The notes under the pieces: model-generated
Seen by the model: the letters and a program-made list of their open reading frames with translations, nothing else
The model's database searches: none
What the model was told of the DNA's origin: nothing
Made by a program: the position numbers and the translations under genes
DNA from: Eutypa lata
Lineage: Eukaryota > Ascomycota > Sordariomycetes > Xylariales > Diatrypaceae
Assembly (NCBI GenBank): GCA_022661535.1
Contig: JAKULF010000005.1
Span: 2,542,001 to 2,606,000, forward strand
Direction of reading: 5' to 3'
Length of the DNA: 64,000 bases
Shown here: piece after piece, positions 10,964 through 22,218 of the stretch
How the letters are laid out: the number at the start of each line of letters is the position of its first letter
Position numbering within the stretch: position 1 is the stretch's first letter

Positions 10964-13639
10964 TCACATTTTCACACCCCTCGAGGTCACTTCTCCCCTT
11001 CCGCCGATATTGAGCAGGACGCGGCACTCGGGACAATACCACTTGGTCGTGCGCGCTGGGATCTCAGAGAGGCCCACACACTCGAGATGGAACCACTCGT
11101 ACTTGCAGTTCTGTTTGGGCGGCGTTAGTTTATTCTTCTTCTTGTCGCTGTCTGCGTGGTGGTGACCGCTACGTGCTGCTGGGGCTGCAGTGGTAGCGAC
11201 GTCTTGTTTCTCGCTCACATCATTGTCGCACTGTATCATAGTGCCGAAGCTAACCCCGTTGCACAAGCAATATCTTGGCTCTTCCGGATCGATCACGTTG
11301 CCGTCATCGTCCACTTCCACCTCCACATCCTGCTCGGGTTGTTGGTTCGCACCCTTCTTGCTTCCGCGGGCTTTCTTACGCGGGGCCGCCTTCCGTTTGC
11401 CCACCGCACTAGTTCCTCCGGGGTTGTTTGTAACTACGCCTGGAGCTGGTCTCTTGGTGCGTTTGCTAGGCTGGCGCAGTTCAGGGGCTGGGGTATTCCG
11501 AGCGGTACTAGCGCGTCGTGGTCGCTCAGCCGCGAGCGTAGGGGGCGGCTCTTGACTAGCAGCTTTACCACGGGAAGTTGGTCGGCGAATAGTAGCTGAC
11601 TGGGGCTCCGGGGCAGGAGTTGTTACAGGAGTATTAGCTCGAGACGTCGACTGTCTAGGGTTAGCTATGGCAGGCTGCAAGTTCTGTCTGGTTTCTCGTT
11701 TAGGCAGCTCCCTCGTCGGTGGGAGGATTGGTGTCATAGAAGTCTTGACAGGAGGTGGAACGGGTGTCTCAGCTGGTGGCTTAGTAGGAACTGTAGTCGT
11801 GACAGTAGGCGGTGGTACTGGACTAGCCCCCCCAGCTGGAGATGTAGCAGGTTTGACGGCCGCCATCGACGACGATTCGGAAGAGATAGGGTACGGTACT
11901 GGTACCGGTGTCTTAGAAGTGATAGGAACTTGTGGCTGCTGACCCAGCTGTGGAACTGGCACGGGAGTTTCGGTAGGAGGCGGCACTGAAGTTGGTCTCT
12001 GGGTTATTTGTGGCAGAGGTACAGGAGTCTCCGTCTTAGTGCGCTTCAGTTGTGGCTTAGTCTGTTGGTTTTCAGATGTGTCTGGTTTCTCTGCAACAGG
12101 CGTCTGTGACATTGAGTCTCTCTTTCGTTTCTTCCCTTGGGACTTACTAGATGACGCTTTCCCTTGACTCTGAGCAGCTTGGGGTTGAGGCTGAGGTTGG
12201 GGTTGGGGTTGGGGTACATCCGGTGCTTTCTCGGGAGGAATGCTAGGCGCAGATGGAGAAGCTTCTTGGTTCACAAACATCATCCGGACAGCTTCTGTCA
12301 TTTTCCTAGCTGACTCTTCCGCTTCATCGGCTGCCATCTTAGCCAAGGCTTCTCGCTTCAGCTTCTTGGCTTCGTTCAGCTTCATACCGCGGTTGCTGAG
12401 TTGAACTTCATCAGCTGTCAAAGCTTCAGCACTGATCGCACCTTCGGGAGGGTGCTGAGCCCCAGACTCAGCGTCAACTACCGGTGCAGGAAGATTGGGT
12501 TCAAAAGGTTTCCCCTCATCTTCGGCTTTCTTCTGTGCAGCCCTAAATGCCTCCACCCCGCGCCCGAGGGCCTTTAATTCACGAGCGATCATGGTATCGC
12601 TTGGGTTCCACACCGCGTTCTTTTTCATTCGCTTCCTAAGCTTGGCAAGTTCGTATGGCGTTAGTTGAAGCCAAGGAGCGTCGGAGCTACCAGGAACGGC
12701 ATTCTCCGGGGGTGGTTTGAGTTGTGCCAGGGCAGTACTCGTTGAGATAGGGGCTGTCGCAGTGCCTGATGGGGCGCTGAGAGACGCGCGGGGTGGTCGT
12801 GGTTGCTTTGGGATCCTCTGCTTAGGAATTTTAGGTGTCTTGACGATTTTGATGCGAGGTGCGGGTGTAGCAGCCTGCCGGGGAGGGGTCGCGGGCATAT
12901 CTTCATCAGAGCTCTCTTCGCTTGATGAGGTGTACGTGTTGAAATCGATTTCGTAAGGGGCTAGTACCTCGCCCGGCACAGTTATTCGGGGTGGACGTTG
13001 GACCTTTTGACCATTACTGTCGAGCCGTAGTGTGATCTTAGGGGCTCGAATCATTTGTGGCGACTTAGACTGGATAGGGCTCTTGGGCTGGTCGTCATAG
13101 TTCTCGAGCATAGTTTGAAGTTTTGTGAGTATCGTTTTAGCTTTGTGGTAGTGTCTTGTGACATTTTCATGCATGCGACAGGCTTCGGCATGGGAGTAGG
13201 CGCGAGAGCTAACGGCGCGGTTTAGGTTCTCGGAGATGTCAGATCGTAGTTTAGTAGGTACTGGACGTTGGTCAGCAGGAAGGGATGGGAGCTTCCCCCA
13301 TATTGTGGTAAGTTCGTCAACTGTGCTTGACGCGTCGATGTAAGTCTGATCTAGCTTTCCAATAAGAGTGAGAGAGCGCATCATATCAGCCGGTAGGTAT
13401 TCAGTGAAGTCGAGGTAATCGGTAACGGTGGCTTGCGCATCTGGATCGGCGCGCATGTTGAATCCCTGGGAATCAAGGCGACCCGCACTTGAGCCCGCAC
13501 CTGCATTGTTGGAGTGCGCAAGAGTTTGGAAAGATTGGGATTGGGATTGGGGTATTGCACTTTTGTTCTTTGGTGACATGTCGATGCCATCAGGCTCCAT
13601 GCCGACCTCCTGATTGCTTAGTCCTTCCATAGCTGCCAT
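10964..13639 (-). CDS. ING-family PHD-finger chromatin protein (Yng/Png-type)
   Basis: The frame is open for 891 codons from ATG 13639. A GTGAGC...CAG intron (11218-11111, 108 nt, no stop) lies inside the PHD finger; removing it gives 855 residues and a normal finger. Residues about 70-190 form the ING N-terminal helical domain (YLDFTEYLPADMMRSLTLIG), closest in feel to Yng1-type proteins. A very long Pro/Gln/Thr-rich linker follows, with a PQPQPQ run and Lys-rich patches (GKRKAAPRKKARGSKKG). The C-terminal PHD has YCLCNGVSFGTMIQCDND then NCKYEWFHLECVGL and WYCPEC, giving the C4HC3 ligands. ING proteins read H3K4 methylation as subunits of histone acetyltransferase or deacetylase complexes (NuA3, NuA4, Rpd3L) in the nucleus. 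Which complex applies here is undecided. The protein is about three times the length of the yeast members. Confidence 0.88.
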   Translation of the reverse strand: MAAMEGLSNQEVGMEPDGIDMSPKNKSAIPQSQSQSFQTLAHSNNAGAGSSAGRLDSQGFNMRADPDAQATVTDYLDFTEYLPADMMRSLTLIGKLDQTYIDASSTVDELTTIWGKLPSLPADQRPVPTKLRSDISENLNRAVSSRAYSHAEACRMHENVTRHYHKAKTILTKLQTMLENYDDQPKSPIQSKSPQMIRAPKITLRLDSNGQKVQRPPRITVPGEVLAPYEIDFNTYTSSSEESSDEDMPATPPRQAATPAPRIKIVKTPKIPKQRIPKQPRPPRASLSAPSGTATAPISTSTALAQLKPPPENAVPGSSDAPWLQLTPYELAKLRKRMKKNAVWNPSDTMIARELKALGRGVEAFRAAQKKAEDEGKPFEPNLPAPVVDAESGAQHPPEGAISAEALTADEVQLSNRGMKLNEAKKLKREALAKMAADEAEESARKMTEAVRMMFVNQEASPSAPSIPPEKAPDVPQPQPQPQPQPQAAQSQGKASSSKSQGKKRKRDSMSQTPVAEKPDTSENQQTKPQLKRTKTETPVPLPQITQRPTSVPPPTETPVPVPQLGQQPQVPITSKTPVPVPYPISSESSSMAAVKPATSPAGGASPVPPPTVTTTVPTKPPAETPVPPPVKTSMTPILPPTRELPKRETRQNLQPAIANPRQSTSRANTPVTTPAPEPQSATIRRPTSRGKAASQEPPPTLAAERPRRASTARNTPAPELRQPSKRTKRPAPGVVTNNPGGTSAVGKRKAAPRKKARGSKKGANQQPEQDVEVEVDDDGNVIDPEEPRYCLCNGVSFGTMIQCDNDVSEKQDVATTAAPAARSGHHHADSDKKKNKLTPPKQNCKYEWFHLECVGLSEIPARTTKWYCPECRVLLNIGGRGEVTSRGVKM
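11111..11218 (-). other. Stop-free 108-nt intron inside the PHD finger
   Basis: The donor GTGAGC follows codon GAT of CDND and the acceptor AACAG precedes AAC of NCKYEW. The intron is a multiple of three and has no in-frame stop, so unspliced mRNA still encodes a full-length protein. The 36-residue insert would fall between the third and fourth zinc ligands. Confidence 0.85.
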
Positions 13640-15017
13640 CTCTTTATGCGCGTCAAGTCGCCTTCAGTATCTGTGATTCATGGTCTTAGAATGGAGTTAG
13701 GCAGTAAAAGAGGCGATGATGATAGCAGACTTAAGGAAACGAGGTTGTTGGCAAAGGATAGATAGATGTAAGTTAGTTTAGAGTTTGGGCAAGAAGCATG
13801 CATCAGATATAGTCATGATATGATGTAGTTAGAAGGTGCGCCGCAAAGGTGATGAGGTACATGTAGGTAATTGCCCATTTGCCCATCTAACGCGCCAGTA
13901 GTGAGACTAGTGTGTGGTCCAAGCGTTTTAGCGTGGTCGCGTCCCCAGAAGTACATATACCTAATTAAGGACTTCAAGTAAGTATGCAGCTTATTTAGTA
14001 TAATATTCAATGATGTTTGTAACCTTGGAAGGAAACAGATAATAACCACAGTATGCACCTTCCTACAGTTAATAGGTTGGATAGGTAGGTAGGTAGTGGA
14101 GTGAATGAGGACAGACCTTGGAATATATTCTTGTCGCTACATTGAGGCTCTACTGTACAATACCATTCATATCATAATTCCTTTTGAAGAAAGGGGGTAG
14201 AAGGGTGAGTTCCTTCGAAGCAACTACTATACATAGAAGACTTCAAGGAGAATACTAAAGCGAGTACGGTTCTATTCCTATCAAATAACAAGGGCACTCT
14301 ATGCTTCTATGATGGTATATTTCACTTTCCCAAAGCAAACAGAGGATAAAGTCACCACGTCTGAAAGTTAGAAAAGGAATAGAATCATAGTTGACTTTCA
14401 TACAATTCAACCCACACTCCTAGGAGGAGTTTGCAATTATTAGTGATACATGTCAGACGTGTGGTGTTTTTATTATCTAACGTTTGCTAAACCAACCAAG
14501 ACATTACCTACCACCTAAGATTCCGGACGAGCCTGACAAAATATTTGTCGAGAACGCTTCTTGCACATGTTTATCTTCCATGATAGGGCTAGGTACATAC
14601 TTAGGTATAGAACAACTATAATAATTTTAGCAAATATGCTGCCCTAGCAGGTACATTATCTTCAGGATAGGTATAAGAAGATAGGGACAAAATCGATTAT
14701 CGCCGATTTATATTACACCCACGAAGTCACAATAGCAAATAACAAAGGCATCATGCCTTTCTAGACGCCGGGATTTGGCATAAATTTCATATCCAGTAGC
14801 CTTTTATATAGTTATTAAGTAACTGATCGATCTTCGGCAGCTTGTCCGACTACGAACAAAGACATTCACGTAGTTAGCCTTGCTGGAGCTACGCCCCCGC
14901 CCTACGCCACTACTCTACCCCCTTTTCAAAGCCTGAACTTATAGGTGGGCGACTAGGCTGGCAGGTTTATAGGGAGGCTCAGTAAAGTATAATGAGGCTA
15001 TTGGCTCTGTTTAAAAC
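13640..15017. other. Intergenic region, no gene recognised
   Basis: About 1.4 kb of A+T-leaning DNA holds the ING gene promoter at one side and the receptor promoter at the other. A (GGTA)n cluster lies at about 14082-14098. No coding signal was seen. Confidence 0.55.
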
Positions 15018-16182
15018 ATGGCCCCTTTATCTTGGTCCGGATCAGATGTTGCTCTCAACACAATTATATGCACTTATATTTTCAGTGCTTTAGCGATACT
15101 TTTCATGACAATTCATATCTCAATGCGGATCAAGTATTTGATGTTAGAAGATTATATGACTTTCTTCGCGTTCATATCAACCATCATCCTGGTTGGTCAG
15201 ATAACATGGGCGGTCGTTGACGAGGGTCAGGGTCATCACATGTCGGATATAACTCAAGGGCAGTTCGAACTTACGGCAAAAGTAAGCTATGACCTCAAAA
15301 AATGGAACTTCAGTGACAACTCCTAACATCGAGAGTACTACCTTTAGTCCCTACTTGCTAATGAGGTGTTATGGGCACTCGTGAATACTTTCATCAGGCT
15401 TTCGGCCGTATTATTGCTCCATCGAATATTTTCGCATATTGAGGCAATTCGATATGTTACGATTGCACTTGTAATCCTCTCATTATTATATGGACTGGCC
15501 GCACTACTGACCACAGTCCTCCTCTGTCGCCCCATCCAGGCGGCATGGGATACTGAGGCTGAAGGTGTATGTGGAGATCAATATGCAGCCTACGCCTGGC
15601 TAGAATGCAGCGGTCTCGTTATCGACATATTAATTCTCCTCACACCCCCTATACCAGTATGGGGTCTCAACATGGCACTTAAAAGAAAAGCTGGGGTCTT
15701 GTTGGTGTTGTCAGCAGGCGGGATGTAAGTTCTTGACTCGATTTCCATGTCTTCTAAGAGGAGCTCGTCGTTGAAATTTACGTAGAGTTATCATCATCAC
15801 AGCATTGAGGCTTGCAGCCCTGAGCCGGATCAATACCCCTGACTTTAGCTATGACCAAGGCTACCTCGGGTTATTGTCGACTATTGGTGCATTACTAAGC
15901 GTCATCACTTGCTGCGCATCTTCCGTCTACTTGTATATCACAAGTCTATACAACCGTCCACTTGACGGCCGTTTTTCTCGCATTCGACGGTGGATATCAA
16001 GATACTCACTCTGGCCGGAGGTTGGAATAACACAATCCACACAACCCACGTCATCAAGGCCACACATCTTTTCGGAGTGGAATCGAATGATGTCCAACCA
16101 TCGGTCCCTATTTCGACTGAGTGGATTTGAGAGGATTTCCACACTGAGAGATACTAACTGGAGAGACGGAATTGACGTTTAG
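15018..16182 (+). CDS. Pth11-like integral membrane protein (fungal rhodopsin-type domain)
   Basis: Three exons (15018-15281, 15348-15724, 15786-16182) give 345 residues; both introns have good GTAAG donors and the first has a TCCTAAC branch site. Seven hydrophobic segments are visible, beginning with ALNTIICTYIFSALAILFMT and including ILVGQITWAVVDEGQGHH, LWALVNTFIRLSAVLLLHRI and VLLCRPIQAAWD. The VDEGQGHH loop, CRPIQAAWD and VIDILILLTPPIPVW motifs are typical of the fungal rhodopsin-type domain of Pth11-like proteins. These are plasma-membrane proteins proposed as non-canonical G-protein-coupled receptors for surface or nutrient cues. The N-terminus lacks the Cys-rich CFEM domain of Pth11 itself. 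It stands alone in A+T-leaning, gene-poor DNA. The ligand is unknown. Confidence 0.88.
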
Positions 16183-16942
16183 ATGAACATGGTACCACTA
16201 TTAATATGATATACGGAAAACCTTGATATCTCCTGTCTACCCTCGTCTCAGCATCAGACTTGACTCTCCTTTACCTTATATGAGACCTCGATAGAGTGGA
16301 TGGGACCGTGTCGATGAGACTATGGCTTAATCTGATAAAGGCCGCTATTGAGGCATTTTTTAAAATTCACAATACGCATATGGGTGTCCACGCAATCATT
16401 GCTATAAGGGTTATCTGGGAATGTACTCAAGGTTTGACGTACAATATAAGCCAATTTCTTTATGAAGCTCTTGTCAAGTTTCAGTTTTACTATAGACGTG
16501 ATACCCTACCTCAAGATGTCTCAAAAACACTCCATGAGTATCGCAACTTCCACGACTCACTAGAACCTGCCACAATATATTGACTTGGTTAACACTGGTT
16601 CTAGCACCTGATTACGACAAGTTGCGACAGTTTTCACGTAGGCATTTGTTTCGAACTTCCGTCTTTTACCAGAATTGTCTATTGCCTTTATATTTATATG
16701 CAATGTGTCTCAAATGTCAGACAAGGAAGATCATCATCGAAGATGTCCTCTTGAATTATAAAGCCTCTACTATATATCACCCAAGAGCATATATTAAGGC
16801 CAGGACGCCTGGTCAAAAATCGTTGAACACCATACCTTAACACAGCTTACCACCACTTACCAATAGTAGACGTCAAGCACACGTACTCCAACACACACCC
16901 TAAACCCCTCAAGAACCACTCAAACAAACACTCACCATAACC
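16183..16942. other. Intergenic region, no gene recognised
   Basis: This 760-bp stretch follows the receptor gene. Two overlapping open frames (16296-16583 and 16580-16840, plus strand) translate to sequences without family resemblance, and the second has no ATG at its beginning. The last 90 bases are C/A-rich and form the 5' leader of the next gene. Confidence 0.5.
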
Positions 16943-17833
16943 ATGGCCTTTCCCCTACCGAGGACGAACATCGTTCTCACCACAGCGGCATTCTTCATCG
17001 CCACAACCGCGTTCCTCACCTACTACTCAGCCAGCACGCCTGACGACAACAACTACAACAGCAAGGACGACTACTACAACTACAACTACAACTACTACAA
17101 GCACAAATACAACTACAACACCAACACGCCATCTTCAACCCCGCCCTCCACCCCCACCGGCTCCAGCATCGCGGACCAGCTAACAGACGACGACATCGTG
17201 GACCTCCTCTGGCGCGAGTGGAACGCGCAAGCGCGCTGCGCGCTCCTGCTGGTCGAGCGGCAGATGCTGACGGACCAGATGTTCTTCTCGGCCCCCTCCT
17301 CGCCCACCATCATCAACGCCACCCCTGCCCCGCTGCGCTCCGCCATACCGCTCCCCGTCCTGCCCGCAGCAGCGATGAAGATGATGATGACGACCCCCAA
17401 TGCTACCGCCACCAAAAACAACAAACCCAGCAACAAGGCCGCCACCACCACCACTAGCACCACCACTACCACGGCAGTCGCCGTCACCACGAACCAAAAA
17501 GCAAAGGCAGTCCTAGCAGCGGACCCCGAGCTCCGCGAGACGCTGGAGGACCTGGCGGAGCGGACCCACGGCATACCGGAGCTCCGCGGGGGCGCGGTCC
17601 CGGAGGGTGTGGACTGGCAGGGGCTGTTCCTCCTGGACGAGGATCCGGTGCCGATTGCGAAGGCAGAGGCCAAGGCCAGGGCCAGGGCTATGACTGCTGT
17701 TATGCGAGGAAGAACGAAGGAGAGAGGGGGCAAAGAAGAGGGTCGTCTGGAGGATGGTGGCGATGAGGTCGAGGAGGTGATGATGGATCTGGGATTGCTG
17801 CTAGATGTTTGCTTTCGTGGTCTGCTGGGTTGA
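16943..17833 (+). CDS. Orphan Asn/Tyr-rich protein with N-terminal membrane anchor
   Basis: A single open frame of 296 residues starts at an ATG in a good fungal context (CCATAACCATGG). Residues about 8-28 are hydrophobic (NIVLTTAAFFIATTAFLTYY), giving a signal anchor or signal peptide. Residues about 34-62 are a low-complexity Asp/Asn/Tyr/Lys stretch built from tac-aac codons. A predicted helical part (DDDIVDLLWREWNAQARCALLLVERQ) and Ala/Thr-rich and Arg/Glu-rich segments follow. A second helical block (LAADPELRETLEDLAERTHGI) precedes an acidic C-terminus. I recognise no domain. It could be a lineage-specific secreted or membrane protein; the open frame, codon bias and leader favour a real gene. 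Confidence 0.6.
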   Translation: MAFPLPRTNIVLTTAAFFIATTAFLTYYSASTPDDNNYNSKDDYYNYNYNYYKHKYNYNTNTPSSTPPSTPTGSSIADQLTDDDIVDLLWREWNAQARCALLLVERQMLTDQMFFSAPSSPTIINATPAPLRSAIPLPVLPAAAMKMMMTTPNATATKNNKPSNKAATTTTSTTTTTAVAVTTNQKAKAVLAADPELRETLEDLAERTHGIPELRGGAVPEGVDWQGLFLLDEDPVPIAKAEAKARARAMTAVMRGRTKERGGKEEGRLEDGGDEVEEVMMDLGLLLDVCFRGLLG

Positions 17834-19069
17834 TAAGTGAAAAAGAGGAAGGGAAAGGGAAATCGAAAATATCCAAGTCACCTTATTTTCAGACCCTTAT
17901 AAGAACGAGCGAAGGGCTTGTTTGTTAAGTTGATTGGTATGCCGCTTCTTAGCTATGTGCCTGTTGTGAAGAGGCGCGAACACTATTAAATGCTAAGAGA
18001 ACTCTGGGGGGAATAGGGGGAACAACAGGGCGGCGGGATTTTTTTTAACAATTGGACGACGTTTTTCATTTATGCTTGGAGATTAGGATATCGCATTTTT
18101 CAAACTGTAATAAGTCAAATAGAGAACATAGGCACCCTTGACTTGACATACATGATGGCTAGCCATAGAGTAACTTGGGACTTCGAGGATCAGGTTGGCT
18201 TTGCCAGAATATAAACATTATCGATCTTTCTATTTTATTTCTTGCTTTCTTTACCATCAATTCCTCTTGCTAATAACAGTATCTGATTCAGTCTCAGTCC
18301 AGAAGCACTAGAGTTCCCAGCCGTTCCTCCTAACACGCGCACAGAACAGAACAGACCTAACATCTTCAAAAAAACAACACCACTACGTACCTACCTAACT
18401 AATTAACACACCTGATTTTCCAGAACACAGCATAGCAATAACATTAAAGACTTAAAGACTCTTCGATTTACGGTCTATGTATTTTTCATAAACGCCTACC
18501 TAGCCTGTAGTAGAAACCATTACCAAACCAAACGCCTTCCCTTCATCCCTTTCTTTCTGTGTAAAGTATCAATCAACAATGCCAATGGATGGATGATAGG
18601 TAAGTAGGTAGGTATCAAAAAGACGCAGAAGGAGTAATTAACAAAGAAGATTAATATCTGCAAAAGACCCTATAGCAACAGCAGTAGTAGGTCCGGGTAA
18701 CTACCGGTCCGTCATAAAAATGCCTCTCACTTTCTGGCCGTTCAAGCCACCATCCCACTCTATCTCATTTGATGGATATATATGTGGATGGACGAATGGA
18801 GTGACACAATGCGGCCGTCTGTCTGTTTCCTTCAGCTCTCGTGACAGACAAGCCTGCGGATCCGCAAGTCCCTTTACTTCCTCCCCTCACGGATCCAATC
18901 CATCAGCTCCTCTTCTTAATCCGCACACATGCACAATTAGCTCGCACATAAAACCCCTTTTCTCGCCCCTTTTTCGTCTCTCTACCACCACCACCACCAC
19001 CACCACCACCACCACCACCACCACGCAACAACACGGCACAACACAAAACCCAACCAACAAACCAACAAA
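17834..19069. other. Intergenic region between convergent genes
   Basis: About 1.2 kb lies between the 3' ends of the orphan gene (plus) and the membrane-protein gene (minus). It carries the (CCA)n array near its right end. The open frame at 18720-19073 is low-complexity across that array and is not accepted as a gene. Confidence 0.55.
18984..19024 (+). repeat. (CCA)n trinucleotide microsatellite
   Basis: About 13 consecutive CCA units lie some 45 bp beyond the stop codon of the minus-strand membrane-protein gene, so probably in its 3' UTR. Confidence 0.95.
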
Positions 19070-20441
19070 CTAAACACTCCCCACAAACCCCAGCGCAACG
19101 CCCGTCAACGCAGCAGCGACGACCCAAACAGCAGCCCAGGCGACGGCGCCCTCGGTCTCGACGCCCCGGACGGCAAGCCTGGCGTGGATGAAGGCGTTGG
19201 CGCCGGTGACGACGCTCAGCAGGACGGTCCTCCGGACGACGGCGCGGGTCTGGTCGGACCAGCCCCACCAGCCGTTCCAGCGGACGGTCTCGGCCAGGGA
19301 GGCGGTCTCGGGGTCGAAGCGGTCGACCTCGCGCCTCCGGCGCTCGTCGACGTCGGCGGCCTCGCTGGGCGTGAAGACGAAGGCGCGGGCGGCGAAGCCG
19401 AGCGCCAGCGACGAGGGCAGCATGCCGTTGACCCAGGTCGTGGCGCCGGCGCCGTCGAGGTAGGCGGCCGAGAGGGAGGGCAGCCCCCGGAAGTAGACCG
19501 CCATGTAGGTCGGCAGGTAGGTGGCGTACGCCGTGAACAGGGTCACGCTGTAGATGGCGCCGGCGAGGAGCGTGGTCAGGAGGGCGATCGGCCGGTCGGC
19601 GACGATCTCGGCGTTGGGCGCGCGGCGCGGGTCCGCGTGCGCGCGGGAGAGCGGGCGCAGGAGCCGGAACGGCACGTAGGTTGAGAGGGTCTCGATCGCG
19701 AGGGAGAGGAGGAGGGCCGGGGCCGGGACTTCGTAGAAAGCGTAGAGGAGGTAGAGCTGTGTGGTGTGTGGATCGTGGGTTAGCTTGAATGTATTGCATG
19801 TGCGTGTAGAACACAACACGCAATTCCGAGATTTAACTCGAGAATAGAAAGGGTTCAGCTTACAGGAGGACCATGCGACAGAACGTTCATCGCCGTAAGA
19901 TCGTAGCTATCGTAATTCCCGAACCAACCCAAGGCGAGTTCGACTCTAGAAAACGGAAGCGCAAAAGGCACTGATCAGTATCTATACGCGTCCCAAGACC
20001 AGTGGCCACCACGACCGACCACGAGATAATAACAATAAAAACTTACACTCTCCACCCGAGAACAACAGCAGCCTCATCCCAAGCCTCAAGGGGTCTCTCA
20101 TGGGCCGCTACCACCGCCTTCGTGTAGGGGTAGGCGAGGGCGGAGCCTACCGCGGAGAGCGCCATGTTCAGTATGACGATGAGCGGGAACCTCAGCAGCG
20201 CGGGGATCTTGGATTGTTGCTGCGACGCTGATGATGATGCGGTCGAACGACTACCGCCACTACTCTCAACCTTCCTGATCCTCACGACGCTCGGCGAGAC
20301 GGGCGGCGCGTGCTTGTTGTTCGCGGCGGGCGTTGGGGACATCGATGAGGATGAGGTCTTCGCGACTTGGCTGCCGCCATCGCTGCTGCTCGCCACGGCC
20401 GCGTTGTCTTCGACTTGTTGTTTCCTTCCTCTCGTGCGCAT
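19070..20441 (-). CDS. Conserved fungal multi-pass membrane protein, function unknown
   Basis: Three exons (20441-20047, 19945-19864, 19756-19070) give 387 residues; donors are GTAAGT and GTAAGC, acceptors TCTAG and CACAG, and phases agree. The N-terminal 80 residues are Ser-rich and polar. Then come hydrophobic segments FPLIVILNMALSAVGSALAY, ALGWFGNYDSYDLTAM, LYLLYAFYEVPAPALLLSLA, LLTTLLAGAIYSVTLFTAYA, and a C-terminal pair separated by a polar loop. The plan resembles uncharacterised fungal integral membrane proteins with a charged loop after a PFRLLRPLSRAH-like motif. The last exon has almost only G or C at third codon positions, which opens long false frames on both strands. No function can be given. 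Confidence 0.72.
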
Positions 20442-22218
20442 CTTGGCTTGGTTTTTGTTGTTGCACTCGTTCCAACCCGTATGTATGTTGTGTCGTATAG
20501 GTATGTAGGTATGTACGTATCCTATTGCGCGTATGCAATCTCTGTCGTAGATCCTACTTGGGCGGCTAAAAGACGAGTTTCTTCTTTTATGTACTGTAGT
20601 TATGTCTACCTAACCCAGCATGCGAGTGGAGATGGGTTGTTGATTGACGTATGTATGTAGGTGTGCGTTGGCACTTCGTTACTTGTATCGGAGCTTTCTT
20701 TTTAAGATTATCTGAAGATAGCTTGGATGGGTACCTGGCGTTTGGTTTCCAAGTTAATACTGGAATTGGGATAGCCGCCGAGATGCACAACCTCAGCTCC
20801 TTTGCGCAAGTCAGGTAAGTGGTAATAGTAGTAAGTAGCCTTTTTAACTGGCAGGTAACTAGTTATAGTGTAACTACATACAATCACACAAGAAGGTCAG
20901 TTGTAAAGAGTTGATTATTAACAAACAAAATATATAGGTAGCTGACAAGGTTTGAATTAATAGAAAAGAAAAGACAGGGTTATCAAGATCTTGTGAGACT
21001 AAAAAAAATCAATGATTTACCTGATCAGCGTCCTAATGAGGGAGGAGAGATATGTAAAAAGGCTGAAAGGCTGAAAGGCAACAAAAAAAAAAGCTCGGGT
21101 CGCACTTTTTGGAGAAGCTTTGGGATAGCTTTTGCTTCCAACACCACTAGTGACGTCGTTTCTGTAGAACCGTCTCTCCGCCAACGCCGCTCTTTTACCT
21201 CAATCTTATAAGACTTCCCGAAAACTGACCTCATTCAATATTACGAATTATTTACCCCACTAGATCATCGATTAGATAGATCAATGAGGGTTTCTATGTA
21301 TGTACATAATGTAGTTGGTATTTTTACGTATGTACGTAGGTAATACTCCGTGTAATAAGTGTAACTTAGCGCAGTTGTCACCTCTCTTAGTAACAGGGAA
21401 GAAGAAGAAAAACTCGTGCCTCTTTTCTCATACATATATCCACCTTAAGATCTCTTTCTAATCTGATTTACATTTTCACCGTTCCTTTGAGAGACTTGCC
21501 TATCTCTGCGTCTCTCCTTCGTCCTTTCACTTTATTTTTCTATAGATTCCTCTTATACGATACCTCTAGCTTCTGCTTTAAAAGCTTTCCCTCGACACTA
21601 GCTAACATACACCTTATCCTACAAGCTCCCCTCAGACACATTTCAGTGAGTCTAAAGAGTCATGGTCATCACATACATCATAACCTGAAAGGCAGCCTCT
21701 AAACGAGCCTATTAAAGCTTTCCTACTGTAGGTACCAGTATATTTCCCTTTCAAAATGCTTAACACGTACCTTATATAGTTCCAGTACTGCTGCAGCATA
21801 GTTTCACACTCGGTCATATTGTTGCCAAGCCTTGTTTCACTTCATTTCATTTGGTATGTTTCTTCATACCTATACGTATATACCAAAGAGTGTCTTGTGT
21901 CCCACGATTAGACATTAGTACACTCCCCCAACCCCTTCCCCCTCGTATTCCGCTCGAAATAAAAAGACATTTGTTTTGGGTGTTCACTCGACGCTCCCTC
22001 CGACTCTCACTTTAACCTCGTGAAGCGTGCTTCGGATTCAGTTCGAAGTCCTCCACTCTTCGGTGCTAAGAGTCGGTGGCGGAGCGAACCACCACATTTA
22101 CACTGTTGATATAATTGGTTGGTTACAAAGGGAACAACACATAAGAGTTCATATCGCTCCGACAGCTAACTCCTTGTCAACATCATCACAACACGATGAA
22201 GCCGATACAAGATGGTGA
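20442..22218. other. Intergenic region, no gene recognised
   Basis: About 1.8 kb lies between the promoter of the membrane-protein gene and the 3' end of the zinc-finger gene. It contains TATGTA/TACGTA-rich stretches (20480-20520, 21295-21345). Short open frames show no resemblance to known proteins. Confidence 0.55.

Noticed and set aside
16296..16840. Two overlapping frames after the Pth11-like gene
   Set aside because: Products have no resemblance to known proteins, and the second frame has no ATG at its beginning.
17113..17733. 206-codon minus-strand frame opposite the orphan gene
   Set aside because: Low-complexity Val/Ala/Ser product made by reading ACC/GCC repeats backwards. The plus frame has the better start context and leader.
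18903..19823. 306-codon minus-strand frame, Arg/Pro-rich
   Set aside because: It is the shifted frame of the GC-rich last exon of the membrane-protein gene. Its Arg/Pro/Ala composition is what high GC3 produces, and it has no family match.
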